DNA of 64,000 bases from Lineus longissimus (taxonomy: Eukaryota > Nemertea > Pilidiophora > Heteronemertea > Lineidae): NCBI RefSeq assembly GCF_910592395.1, contig NC_088312.1:18235292-18299291 (forward strand), read 5' to 3'. The notes below the pieces were generated by a model, which was not told the DNA's origin, ran no database searches, and was given only the letters and a program-made list of their open reading frames with translations. Within the stretch, counting starts at the first letter, position 1, and each line of letters starts with the position of its first letter. The translations under genes and the position numbers were made by a program. Of the stretch, positions 35,542 to 47,130 are shown in pieces.

Positions 35542-36404
35542 GGTTACAGGAAAATTCGTCCCCGGATAATTCGTCCCCGGAAAATTCGTCCCCGCAAATT
35601 CGTCCCCGGAAAATTCGTCCCCGAGGATAATTCGTCGCCGAGGATAATTCGTCCCCGGAAAATTTGTCCCCGAGGATAATTCGTCCCTGGAAAGTTCGTC
35701 CCCGAGGATAATTCGTCCCCAGAATATTTTACAAAGTTGAAAGTTTCTGACTTTACTTTCTAGGACTCTTAAGTCTTGTCGAAAATAACTAATACTTTCG
35801 ATTTTTCTCATTCAGTGTAACATCCCTCTTTACTACCATACTAGCCAGTTACCTACCCCACTATTTTTATAGTAGGTGGAAGTAGGCAGGCGAAATATTT
35901 TATTGAGAATTTAGAGCTTTTCTTTCATTCTGACCAGTAAAAATACTTATTCGAAAAAAAAAATTATTTCGCCTGCCTACCTCTACCTACTATGAAAAGA
36001 GTGGAGTAGGTAACGAGCTAGTAGGGTAGTAAAGAGAGATATAATGAATGAGAAAAGTCGAAAGTAGTAAGTAGTAGTTATTACTAGAAACTAATGTCAG
36101 AAACTTTCAACTTTTGTTTAATTTTCCGGGGACGAATTATCTTCGATGACGAATTTCCCAGGGATGAATTATCCTAGTGGACATATTTTCCGGGGATGAA
36201 ATTTTCCTCGGGGACGAATTTTCCAGGGACGAATTATCCTCGGGGACGAATTCTCCAGGGACGAATTATCCTCGGGGACGAATTATCCGGGGACGAATTT
36301 TCCTCGGGGACGAATTTTCCGGGGACGAATTTTCCTAGGGGACGAATTTTCCGGGGACGAGTTTTCCGGGGACGAATTTTCCGGGGACGAATTTTCCTAG
36401 AGCC
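35542..36404. mobile_element. Foldback element with 9-bp target duplication (MULE-like)
   Basis: An 863-bp palindrome. The ends are ggttacaggaaaattcgtcc and the complement of ggctctaggaaaattcgtcc. Both arms start with arrays of a 15- to 17-bp motif (attcgtccccgaggata on the left, its complement on the right), followed by matching inner arms (gaaagtttctga, cctactatgaaaagagtgg). The same 9 bases, acttttagc, flank it at 35533-35541 and 36405-36413. A 9-bp duplication with very long inverted repeats points to the Mutator-like group. It has no transposase, so it is non-autonomous. Confidence 0.85.
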
Positions 36405-36589
36405 ACTTTTAGCATGTCTCTTTTAGGAAATGCTGATCAATGTGTGTAGATTAGGTGGTTCGGGTCATTGCCTGATCACATAAAAATCTTTGAAGAAATG
36501 TTGAGTTGATTTAATGGCATGTTGGAGAGAAATTACCAAACAGTGTCAACCAGGTAATTGCCTGACTTAAAGGCCTACGCCGTATATGA

Positions 36590-36800
36590 AATATTTGAAA
36601 TTTGTATTTGAATTTGAAAATTTCAAATTGTGTGAATATGTACCGGATATAAATTTTCACAATGCAATTGTGTAGACAGATATACAAATACTACAAGTAC
36701 CGAGTTTCGACAAAATCGTTTGCATAATAACTGCACCACAGCATTGTGTATAACTGCATTTCTATTTTCCTGGACCACCAGTAATGACGAACGGCGGAAC
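36590..36800 (+). repeat. Dispersed repeat, copy A
   Basis: Shares with 38,505-38,665 a stretch including atatttgaaatttgta and gcataataactgc, then gcattgtgtataactgcatt and tctattttc-tggaccaccag. The two copies are direct repeats 1.9 kb apart, element type unknown. Confidence 0.65.
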
Positions 36801-37139
36801 CCCTTTAAATCTTGCCGCGCCACTGACTTACAAAATAGTGTTTCGAAGTCTCATAGGGATTGCCATATTTCAACTTTTTTGTCATGCTTCTGTGCCAGAT
36901 TTGATATTGGCTCTTGTCGTCTGCTGGGAAAATGGTCCAATATTGATGGCAAATAATAAGCATTGACACTTGACTGGGCAAACATTTCTCACTCAAGACA
37001 GAAAAATAGTAAAAACTAGTGAAATGACTCTCACAAGTAGCCGTTTCTCCACTTTTTCTTCTTCTGCGTTTGGAACTTTTTTGAGATGCCCACTAGACAG
37101 TCAGTCATTTTCGGTAACAAAGCCGGCTCTTCTAGAGAC

Positions 37140-37825
37140 TTCCACCACAGAGCCCCAGAGCTTGGTGGTCAGGGTGGTGTCCTTTGGTCAGTATTCCTCT
37201 CTATTCTTCATTAGGGAGCAGGTCTGAAACCACAGAGCCCCAGAGCTTTGTGGTCAGGGCAGTGTCCTTTGGTCAGTATTCCTCTCAATTCTTCATAAGG
37301 GAGCAGGTCTGAAGCCACAGAGCCCCAGAGCTTTGTGGTCAGGGTGGTGTCCTTTGGTCAGTATTCCTCTCTATTCTTCATAAGGGAGCAGGTCTGAAGC
37401 CACAGAGCCCCCAGAGCTGTGTGGTCAGGGTGGGGTCTTTTTAGCCAGTATAACTCTTCATAAGGGAGCAGATCTGAAGCCAGAGCCCCAGAGCTTTGTG
37501 GTCAGGGCAGTGTCCTTTGGTCAGTATTCCTCTCAATTCTTCATAAGGGAGCAGGTCTGAAGCCAAAGAGCCCCAGAGCTTTGTGGTCAGGGCAGTGTCC
37601 TTTGGTCAGTATTCCTCTCTATTCTTCATAAGGGAGCAGGTCTGAAGCCACAGAGCCTCAGAGCTGTGTGGTCAGAGTGGTGTCCTTTGGTCAGTATTCC
37701 TCTCTATCTTCATAAGGGAGCAGGTCTGAAGCCACAGAGCCCCAGAGCTTTGTGGTCAGGGCAGTGTCCTTTGGTCAGTATTCCTCTCTATTCTTCATAA
37801 GGGAGCAGGTCTGAAGCACATGAGC
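37140..37825. repeat. Minisatellite, 85-bp unit, about 8 copies
   Basis: Units begin ccacagagccccagagcttt and run through gtggtcagggcagtgtcc, tttggtcagtattcctctct and cataagggagcaggtctgaa. The period is 85 (for example 37145 to 37230). One unit near 37,430 is shortened. Confidence 0.9.
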
Positions 37826-38504
37826 TGGAGTCTGGTCTCCAGCTCCAAATTCACATCAAGTAGATTCTCTTAAGCCTATTCTATGATGGTACTTTCTCAT
37901 TCTGTCACATTTCTGCTCATTAGTTATGTTTGCAACGACACCAGATCAACAGACTTGTCTACAGTGATATTATATTGATTCCATGGAAGGAATAGACTAC
38001 AACTGATAATCCTTTGAGATACTGCAACACGCGTCTGTTTGTGACAGGTTTGTCCATGGTTCTTTATTGTGAATTTTTATATGGATATATTCAGCATAAC
38101 GTTTGCACTTTCTAACAATCTTTTGAGATTTACCAACATGTATATTGAAAACATTTGGATATGTGCAGCTTTTTCTGCGGATGCCATTCATTTTGTGCTG
38201 AGAAAATGTTTGCCCAATTGATAAGTTTGGATAGCTTTGAGGACAAGGGAATGACTCAGTTTTCTTGTGGAGTATTCTATAATTACTCCTACCTGTGCTA
38301 GATTGTAGGGAATATGGTTTTAGGCCGCAGTCGAGTCGGGTCCTGCCTAAGGATTTGAATGTGCTGCCTTGGATTGGCGCAGGTTGATACTGATATAAGT
38401 TCGACATCATTTCCATCGACTTGACATATCAAGGATAGCAAATGAGATACCGGTTTGCTACCTTGATAAAAATGATATTGCAATGATCAAGTCATGAATA
38501 CTTG

Positions 38505-38665
38505 CAAGTTCCTTAAATATTTGAAATTTGTAATTGAATTTGAAAATACAGATTGTGTAAATACCAAGTTTCATCAAATGAGTATGCATAATAACTGCTC
38601 TATGGCATTGTGTATAACTGCATTTCTATTTTCGTGGACCACCAGTAATTACCAACGGCATACCC
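38505..38665 (+). repeat. Dispersed repeat, copy B
   Basis: Second copy of the repeat described at 36,590-36,800. Confidence 0.65.
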
Positions 38666-39160
38666 TTATTGTAAATAGGATGAAATTCCGCCTTTTGCGG
38701 TGGAAGATTTTCAAGCACATCAAAAGGGGGTTGATCAAGGGGTTGATGCAGACGAGACGTACTGTTCTTCTACCATGTGTGTTAACCTACTTTACTCCCA
38801 CGAAAATCTAATCAATGCGTTCACTTGTTTTGAAATAATCAATTCCTTTTGCAGATCAGAGCCAAGTGACAACACAGCAAGTTTTTTGGACAATTTTAGC
38901 CAATTTACTTGGATAAAAATTCTGCCTGGAGTAACAGTGGTGGATTTCTGGACCCGCCGCTGAGTTTTATGAATTTTAAATTGATTTTTCTGGTGGAGAT
39001 ATATTCTTCGCATAAAACTACTTTATTACAAAATCAATATGTGCCCACATGTCGAACTTATTGATTCTTTGATCTGCTCATAGCCGTAGGATGAGACTAC
39101 AAGTTGGCGCAATGTGATTTTGACTTATCGGGGTGGAATATCTGTCTGATTCATCTGGAG
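38666..39160. other. Anonymous sequence, no gene seen
   Basis: No recognised domain or repeat. A short frame at 38,700-38,963 has no known motif. Confidence 0.35.
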
Positions 39161-39261
39161 CGTGATCTAGGTATATACCGGTAGGATATTCGATCCATCG
39201 AAATTGTGGCTCGGAGTATTTTGGTTGTGAAGTCGCCGGGTTGTTTCAGAGAGAGTTGGAG
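39161..39261 (+). other. Candidate non-coding 5' exon ending at a strong donor
   Basis: The sequence ends GAGTTGGAG|gtaagtc at 39261. It has no ATG-led frame of length. It is listed because several similar isolated donors occur in this region. Weak evidence. Confidence 0.2.
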
Positions 39262-39770
39262 GTAAGTCTTGCGATTTCTGTCAAATTTGTTCCATTCTTA
39301 CACTGTTTCATCTAAATATTGGAAATTTTGCTATAATTGGGAAAAACATGTTGGCTGGAATGAATTAAGCAGTGTTTAATAAGAATACTGATCGGATTTT
39401 CGTTTCATTACCTTGACAAAAACAAGGCCATAAAAAACAAAATGAAATTGTGGCAATGTATTTTGTGTTTATGAAGTAAAAAATTTGGCTTGGAGAGTTC
39501 AAGGGTCTCGTCATTTCTAGTGAATTTGTTCTTTAGCTGTGTTTCTTCTAAATATTGGTGGTTTTGCCATTCAGTCAGACATGTTGGACAGGATAAAGCA
39601 ATAATAGGATCCACTGAGTGTAGTTGAGGAATACCAATTTGGCAATAGAATATTTGGTCCACCACCTTGACAAAAACAAGGCCATAAAGAACTATTAAGT
39701 GAACCCAACTGTGGTGCTGTAGATTTTCGTTTTGAAGTCAAGTGAGGTCGGTAGAAGAGGGTCATATAGT
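39255..39770. repeat. Diverged tandem duplication, about 245-bp unit
   Basis: Two to three diverged units share ttctaaatattgg, a ttttgcyat...acatgttgg segment and accttgacaaaaacaaggccataaa (at about 39,412 and 39,664). Confidence 0.6.
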
Positions 39771-39779
39771 CTCATGATA

Positions 39780-40080
39780 AAGAGCCACTGTGGACTAGTG
39801 GCTTGGACTCTCGACTAGTCAAGAGGTCCCTGGTTCGAACCCCACAGTTGGCGCAAGACTTTAGGCAGGTTTCTTTGTCTTACTAGCCTTACTCCACACA
39901 GGCATAAATGGGTATCGGTAAGAAATGCTCTGATTGTAGCGCTGATTGAGCAGCTCATCTGAGTTCTACTGAAAGGTTTTAGGATAGACCGGAGTTAAAG
40001 TGTGAAGTCAGATGATCACCTCAACCACAGTTGATATCAGACTATTAACCCAAAACTTTAACTTTAACTTTGATGCTCCA
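39780..40080 (+). mobile_element. tRNA-derived SINE
   Basis: The head has an A-box-like TGGACTAGTGG and a B box GGTTCGAACCC within gtccctggttcgaaccccac. A roughly 200-bp body follows and then a tail of repeated aactttaactttaacttt. Head, body and short 3' repeat are the classical SINE layout. Confidence 0.75.
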
Positions 40081-40179
40081 TCAATCCCTTTCATTGCTTT
40101 ACTCTGTCAGGACTGATTTCCTTAACGTACCATACCAGTCTTATCAAAGTGTATTGACCGACACGCAAAGCCCATCCAG

Positions 40180-41115
40180 TTGATGACAGAGACTCTTGTG
40201 CTTTAGCCAGACGATCCTCCCCGATCATCTCTCATCGATAATTCATTACCTCATCAACCCAGTGACACACGAAACCTCTCAAGGAATCCCATTAATCTGT
40301 TTACCCCGACCCACTAATAGTGAGAAAGAAGGAAAGCGTGCCTCTTCCTAATGGCTGGACCAGGAGGCTTTCCTGTTATCTTTCGACCTTTGAAGATGTT
40401 GATTAAAGCAAACTTCGTTCAAGGAATACATTGCCCTTACCGTGCCTCAGGCGGTAGGTATCAAAGCATGATGCATCATCAAGTCGGACGCGAGTTTCTA
40501 AATTGAAACCAATGCAGGCCTTATTGTCCCTGCACGCTCATCAGGCCATATCTCTCTGACTGATCTGCGCCGCACTTCTAAGCAGGAAATGCGAAGTTTC
40601 ATTTTCACCACCCGAGAAAATGTAAAAAGAAGGCTGAAACGCTGGTCGTGGGAAATTCCCTTTAAAAATAGGCTTCAGCAGTGATTTGATTTTCAGGCCC
40701 GACACAGAATAGAATGCGAGTCTCATCACAGGCTGTTGAATGATATATAAATGCCATTCACGATGACGGAGACGCTATTGGCCCCCAATAGTTTGCCTAT
40801 TGATAATTCATTCTCTCATCAAATGGCCAGTGAGGGCAAAACCTCACACATGTCTCGTGGGGACATAGCCAATCCTTTACCGGCAGACACCATTTCACCA
40901 ACAGTTAAGAGGATCTTCTGTGTGTGTCCAGACTCTTACTTACTCACTTTTACTACCAGAACAGAATTGAGGCTAATTGACAGCACTTCGACAAGGTTTT
41001 TTTGCCTTTGCCCTGCACTTTGTTTCTCTCATAGATAACTCATCGCTCCATCAGCCTAGTAATACGCAGACCCTCTGGGGATTTTATCCAATCTGTCAAC
41101 TGGCTTGACACTATT
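40180..41115. repeat. Three diverged copies of a dispersed block
   Basis: Copies near 40,190-40,290, 40,770-40,950 and 41,025-41,160 share gataattcat...ctcatcaa, accctctcaggga-like sequence and caccatttcaccaacagt-aag-ggatct. The oldest parts are hard to align by eye. Confidence 0.5.
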
Positions 41116-42287
41116 TCACCAACAGTAAAGGGGATCTCCTGTTGATGTCCAGACTCCTTACTTGCTTTTACTCTTGGTGAAGCAAAAAGCTTCGAAAAAC
41201 ATCTTGACCATTTATTAGTGTATTTTAAAAGTTTTTACCCTTCTTTCTTCTTGTCAAGCGTACTCATTATTTCTCAGACTGAAAATATAGGACCCTGGAT
41301 TTTGTCTGGCCTCTAGCCAAGGGTTATTCTGGCATTTTAAAACTGGAATCCAGCAATGACCACTGCTCTACAGGTCACAGAGATGGTCAAGCAAATTATA
41401 CATCAGTAGCAGATTCAAAAGTGATTGTTCAGGTTGTCAAATATTGAAACACACAGAGCGATAGTGGTGGCGTTTAAAGTTGGTCCAACCTTTGTTAATC
41501 TCATCCATTGCCTCTCCCAGAGGCCCCTTTAAACTCCCACCCACACACCCGAACACGTCCTAGAAACAATTAACGCTTATAATCGAATTCGTTTTTCCAC
41601 CTATCTCACAGGTGACACGGAGAGGTTTTCTGGAACCTGACACTCTCTGCAATGATGAAAAAACGCTCTAACTGCAGGTTGACATTTGCCTGAATGATTC
41701 AGGCTCAAAATGGGCATAGCGTTGTCCTTCTCCTTCATCCTTTTCTGTGTTAATTGCCAAACCTCGAGGAATTGTTCAACAAGGAATAGTATGCTGACAG
41801 AACTTGTGTTTTTGCTTGTCAATGGTTTGGGAGCAATTTCGTTTGGCCAGGTGACTCTGTCAGTCTACCAGGGGTGGGGTCCAATTGGCATAGGTGCCAG
41901 GCACCAGAGTAGTACATGTTGCCCCTGTTCTCTGTTGATTGGTACGCCCAATGCATCATGGACACTACTGTTATGTAATGTTAGACAAAGTGTTGGCTTA
42001 AGAACTGATATTCTATTGACATAAATTGTTTTCAGAAATGACTCTAATCAATGGCTTGGTATCATTTCTGCTGACACTCGGCAAAAAAAGGCATGTCCGG
42101 GGGCATGTGGGCCATGGAATATTCAAGACATGATGCTGTTGATGTAATTGTTTTAACATGTTTAACTGATATCCGCCCACAATTACGGACAACCGCAGGC
42201 ATCAACCAGTAACTGTTTGTGGTCATTTTGATCAATGATATGGATTTTGCTCAGTGTGTTTTGAAGTAAGGGTCCTGATCGACAATA
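41116..42287. other. Anonymous sequence, no gene seen
   Basis: No domain-bearing frame is recognised. Confidence 0.35.
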
Positions 42288-42463
42288 CAATGGAACCTCT
42301 GTTAGTGGACACCTCTCTATTAAGGAAAACCTCTCTATTAAGTGCACTAGTTTTGGTCCAAAATTGGTTGTTTCCATTCAATTTGACCACTCTAATAAGG
42401 ACACCTCTATTAAGGACAGCACTTGTCAGTCCCAAGGGTGTCCTTGATAGAGAGGTTCTACTG
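42288..42463 (-). mobile_element. Pogo-like MITE, locus 9
   Basis: Begins CAATGGAACCTCTGTTAG and ends GAGAGGTTCTACTG. About 176 bp. Confidence 0.8.
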
Positions 42464-42787
42464 TTCATATAATTGGAATATACAATGTGGGATGTGCTTC
42501 TTGATTAATTCTTCGTCTTCACTGCTGTTTATGGAATTTCAATGTTTCAAATTCTTTATTTATGTCAGCTTAGTCATTTAATCTGAAAATAATATCTATA
42601 TTAAGTGGTAGTATATAAATATTGAAACGAGCCAAATGAAGTTTACGTGTAATTATTTGTGTGGGTAATCATGTATCGGGTATGTTTTGAGTGTGTAGGC
42701 CTATATGTCGATGTGTTCGATAGCTTAAAAGTGCTTGGCTTCCAGCTGATTTAGACCTGTGCCATTCATAGGGATAATATATACAGA

Positions 42788-42977
42788 ACAGAACCTCACT
42801 TTTAAGGAAGCCCTCAGGAATGTTGGGACTGACAAGTGCTGTCCTTCATGAGTTGAGAGGTATCCTGATTACAGAGGTCAATTTGAATGATATGTGAGGT
42901 TTGGGACCAAACCCAGTGTCCCTAAAATAGAGAGGGTGTCATTGATAGAGAGGTGTCCACTAAGAGAGGTTTAATGT
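42788..42977 (+). mobile_element. Pogo-like MITE, locus 10 (diverged)
   Basis: Begins cagaacctcacttttaagg and ends gagaggtttaatg|ta. Both ends are decayed; the inner gtgctgtcctt and aggtcaatttgaatg modules are recognisable. Confidence 0.65.
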
Positions 42978-43107
42978 ATTCTTATGCTTTACATAACGGT
43001 ACCTTATGAACTGAGAGTTTAGGCAAGAAAGGAAAGGTGCAAATAACTTCATTTAGGGAAAAGGTTTCACATGTGAAATACACCCTTCATTTACTTCCTT
43101 ATATATA

Positions 43108-43285
43108 AAGTGGAACCTCCCTTAGCCGATACCTCTCTATTAGGGACAACCTCTCTATTAAGGACACTAGTTTTGGTCCCAAATTGGTACTTTCCATTCA
43201 ATTTGACCTCTCTAATCAGGACACCTCTCTATCAAGGACAGCATTTGTCAGTCCCGAGGGTGTCCTTAATAGAGAGGTTCTACTG
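43108..43285 (-). mobile_element. Pogo-like MITE, locus 11
   Basis: Begins AGTGGAACCTCCCTTAGC and ends GAGAGGTTCTACTG|TA. It lies 34 bp upstream of a candidate exon. Confidence 0.8.
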
Positions 43286-43319
43286 TACTAATGCAACTAT
43301 CCTATCCCTCTGTTTCCAG

Positions 43320-43526
43320 GATGCTGACCATGCCCAATGAACTCATCACGCCTCAGCTACTGTTTTTCCCACGCTTAAACAGGACATCGCCATGAGAAAA
43401 TGGATTATTCTGAAAATACGTTTCTTCAGACTGTCGGTAATCATCGTGAGGACGGAGGTGTTGTCGGATTAGAGGAGGACCTTGTTCCAGACTCGGAAGT
43501 GGTTCTTGAAAGTCTAATTGGAAATG
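43320..43526 (+). CDS. Candidate host exon with start codon, N-terminus of unknown protein
   Basis: An acceptor-like ctgtttccag ends at 43319, and a good donor follows 43526 (GGAAATG|gtgagt). An ATG at 43400 opens an acidic 42-residue N-terminus (MDYSENTFLQ... ending LESLIGN) that leaves in phase 1. The high Glu/Asp/Val content is protein-like. I do not recognise the family, and no downstream exon can be joined within the window. It could be the first coding exon of a large plus-strand gene with alternative starts at 48.7, 50.8 and 53.1 kb. Confidence 0.4.
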
Positions 43527-45086
43527 GTGAGTCCCTTGTAGTTTTTGTTACCAGTTCCTTATTGTTTTCATTTCAGATAGGCCTGACTTTAAAGGTATAA
43601 AGTCTCATTGGCTGTGTTGTCCGACGCATGCAACCATGAACTTGATGTTGCATTGCAAGAAGCCTGGCGTAGCATTCCAGGGTTGCAGAGGCAATTGGTC
43701 CTTCCTTATTCACCCAAGTGAATCAGCAAGGCTTAGCCCGAGGGCATGCCTTGGTCTGGCTCGTTTTAAGGTATAATTCCGCAGAAATGTCATTCCTTTT
43801 ACCGAGGTCATCTCAAAAATGCTAAGATTTTGCATTGAAATCACAATTACCTCGATGTCTCAGAAGTACTACATTTGATGATCGGATAAAAAGAGTTGGA
43901 AATAAAAGAGTTTCCCTCAGGAAATGTGGTGCTGATTCTCCAGGGTGTAATTGCTTTTGCAATTTTTTCATTTCGGGCTTCTGGTTGCATAGGGTTTCTT
44001 TTTAGAGGAATAAGACTTGAGTCGGCGTTGTCGAACCCATGCGAATAGCCATGAATATCTGATACATGCGTCTGAATATATCATGGGGATGAACAGAGTG
44101 AGACAGCACTGTAGTGTATTGGTCATCCCAACAACCAGTGACTTTCAATATACTCCTCCTCTCGAATATTTTGTATACGCAAGGTAGGAGTATAGCAAAA
44201 ACATGATCTCGGGATGTGCATTGGTATGATTTTGATGTCATCACATCAATAGCCAACTTCAGCAAATTGAAAACTCCCTTTTCTATATGATGTATCCGTA
44301 TCAATATTGCGTATGATGCAAGGCAATTTGTGATGCGGCCTTACGTAAAATCGATACAGACATGTCATACGGGAGAGATTTTTTGATTTGCTGAAACTCG
44401 CTAATAACCGCAACCTGGTACCTAACACATATTTCTTAACTATCTCTGACATTGAGAGTATTGAAGAATCATCTGTCAAATGAACACAAAATGACAGAAA
44501 ATCCATACACTGTGTTATCCTGCATGTGAATAGCTTGGGGAAAGGAACACCTACATAGTAGACATGTCAGTAAGTGCACTATCACTGGTTTTCTTTTCAT
44601 CTCTTACTATGGGTAATGTAAGTGTCATCTACCAAAGGGGAACATGAAATGTCAAGAAAGTCTTATTGGTATACCGTGTAACCCTTGGATCTTATTCGTT
44701 TTATGTCATTCACCCTCAGATGTCATTGGTGTATTCTCCTTGAGGACTTTGCGGAGTTTCGATTAATAGTGCCAGATTTCGCACCCAGTTACGCTGCGCA
44801 TGAATGAGTGTCCCTTATTCCTTGTGGGTATTCAAAAAAGCTGGATCACTGGACTGCTGGATTCGCTTGATTGTGACTCATGAATCACCACCGCCTGGAT
44901 TAGGGATTGTTCAGAAAATAGAATGTACATCATATAATGCACAGTCACAGCTGCTGTAGTTGCATGGCATTGCAGGCTGCACTCTAGTGTAGCCTACTGT
45001 GCATGTTGCAATACTCTGCCTCATGCTGTCATTATCGCAACTGTCTAACTGAATGCCCCAACCCAAGTACATAATCAAGCACACAT
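43527..45086. other. Probable intronic sequence, nothing recognised
   Basis: No exon with paired splice sites or repeat array can be supported. Confidence 0.35.
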
Positions 45087-45207
45087 TGGCTAATATTTAT
45101 AAAAGACTAGTAAATGCTTTTAATTTAAACTTCGTGTACATTTACACTAGCCATCTCTGTAGAAAACTGTAGTAAAAGCATTTACTAGTCTTTATAAATA
45201 TTAGCCA
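45087..45207. repeat. Perfect-looking hairpin, about 35-bp arms
   Basis: The left arm TGGCTAATATTTATAAAAGA continues CTAGTAAATGCTTTTA. The right arm is its near-exact complement, ending TTTATAAATATTAGCCA. The loop is about 50 bp. This could be a very short MITE or a stem-loop RNA source. Confidence 0.75.
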
Positions 45208-46134
45208 TTGACTAAGGCAGTTCTTCAGCCACAATACAAACCTTTTGTAAGCCTTGTAGTTCAAGAAAACCCCCGGTCATTGCCTGGCAATTTCTCTGGT
45301 AAAGAGAATCCATGTTGGCAGTGCCAGTGTACGCACTTGAAGCACGTGGTGGGAAATGTTATGGATTTGGGAATTGGGCAATCCATCCAGGCGGTGGTGA
45401 TCCATGAGTCACAATCCAGTAAATCCACCAGTCCAGTCATCCAGCTTTTTAGAATACCCCTTGTTTATGGCTCTATCTTGGTTACTCATCAATGCACATG
45501 TTTAAACCCGATGCAAAATCTTGAAAACTTGTTTCGAATTCTACAAACCACGGTGTTGATTCTAAGCGCACAAAGCTTGGTTCAGAAGTAGATTTGTTGT
45601 CTCCGTTTTACAGATTCCTGAGACGTCGCTTTGCCCTTTTACACAGTACTCATTTGTGCTCGTCACTATTCCGAATCAAGTCGACCTGTTGTATAATCGA
45701 TGACTTACGCACCCTTGGAATTGGATGTTAATGACAGATGCCCATAACATGAAGCTGTCTCTGATGTACGACGGAGACCATGGCCAATACCAGGGGTGAG
45801 AAAACATGCCCTGATTGCCAAGCACCAAATCATTTCCGAGTCATAGGAATGAAATGAGTTCTCCTCACTCCAGGTGGCCCGCCATTTGGTGACAGATTTT
45901 GAGTAGTTGAAAGGAGAGAACAGACGCGACTGTTGTACAACGTTGACAGATTAGCAAACAGTAAGCCTGGTCAGGGTCGGTGAGGATTAAGATGTTGGAA
46001 TATGGGGGAGAGGGCATGCAGTACTTTATAAAACAGACATAGATTTGGTGTGACAGTGAACATTTCAATTTCGATCATCCACAAAGGATTCAGGTGCATT
46101 TGTTGTCTATTTGGGGTGGCACGAAACCAATATA
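45208..46134. other. Anonymous sequence, no gene confirmed
   Basis: An open frame at 45,208-45,591 has no recognisable domain and starts inside the hairpin arm. No splice pairing supports it. Confidence 0.35.
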
Positions 46135-46313
46135 CAGTGGAACCTCCCTTTAGCGGACACCTCTCTGTTAAGGATAACCTCTCAATTAAGGACACTAGGT
46201 TTGGTCCCAAATTGGTGGTTTTCAATCAATTTGACCACTCTAATCAGGACACCTCTCTATTAAGGACAGCACTTGTCAGTCCCGAAGGTGTCCGTAATGG
46301 AGAGGTTCTACTG
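46135..46313 (-). mobile_element. Pogo-like MITE, locus 12 (good reference copy)
   Basis: TA|CAGTGGAACCTCCC...GGTTCTACTG|TA with the target duplication on both sides. It contains the intact junction ctcaattaaggacactagg that is interrupted by Kolobok in locus 15. Confidence 0.85.
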
Positions 46314-46645
46314 TATTAGTTTGAATCTCCACACAGCATATTTTGTTCACCCCAAGTTTGATTGACAGAAAAAATGTAACACTAATTTGTTTGCGACCAG
46401 AAATTATTGTGATTATTACGCTGGATGGGCTGAAAATACTATAATTGCAAATTACTATTTTCAGTATTTTGTGTTGCCGTTTGCCCTCAGTTTACGGTTG
46501 TTTTGTGGCATATCATGGTTGCCAATGTTAGAGGCATATGAGAGAACAGAATGATGCAGGGAAAAAAACCCATGCTTGAGAAAAAAATTGGTGCAATTTA
46601 GCCTAGGAACCTTGATTTCACCTGGCTCATGGTGTCAAAACTGCT

Positions 46646-46808
46646 GTATTGAACCTCTCTATTATGGATGCCCTGAGGACTGAAAAATGCTGTACTTAAT
46701 TGAGAGGTGTCCTGATTACAGAGGTTAAATTCATTGGAAATGCAGTGTCTTTGATAGAGAGGGTGTCCTTAATAGAGAGGGATCCCACTAATGCAGGAGG
46801 TTTCACTG
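46646..46808 (+). mobile_element. Pogo-like MITE, locus 13 (internally deleted)
   Basis: Starts tgtattgaacctctctatt and ends ggaggtttcactg|ta. The middle (accaccaatttgggac) is missing, so it is only about 163 bp. Confidence 0.7.
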
Positions 46809-47054
46809 TATAGTCCTCCACATCAGTTTCTTTATCATATCTACAAAAAAAGGTGAAAATCTGAAAAAATACTATTATTTTGAGATATTGAGTCAAGAGC
46901 ACTTATAATGGAGCTCACATATGCTTGTGAATTCAAATTGCTCTTTTGAAAATGATTTGGGTGATCTGTATTACACTAGTTAGATGAAACCCCAGAAGAA
47001 ACCTAGATGTATGCTGTTGAAGAGGACTGCCCTCTCTCTTGCACGAGTGTACCA

Positions 47055-47130
47055 GGACCAGCCGTGAATTGAACCCAGGACCTTAGGAGAGACAAGCACT
47101 GATGTTTCGACTGCGCCACTCTGACTGCCC
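47055..47130 (-). repeat. tRNA-like sequence (class II type), probable SINE head
   Basis: The minus strand reads gtggcgcagtcg (A box) ... taaggtcctgggttcaattc (B box GGTTCAATTC), with an extra arm as in leucine or serine tRNAs. Mismatches in the stems argue against a working tRNA. Confidence 0.55.

Noticed and set aside
35422-35811. 129-residue frame with repeated NYPG/DELS-like words
   Set aside because: It is a translation of the 15-mer arrays in the foldback element.
39780-39850. Functional tRNA gene
   Set aside because: A and B boxes are present but the stems do not pair properly, and a SINE body and tail follow.
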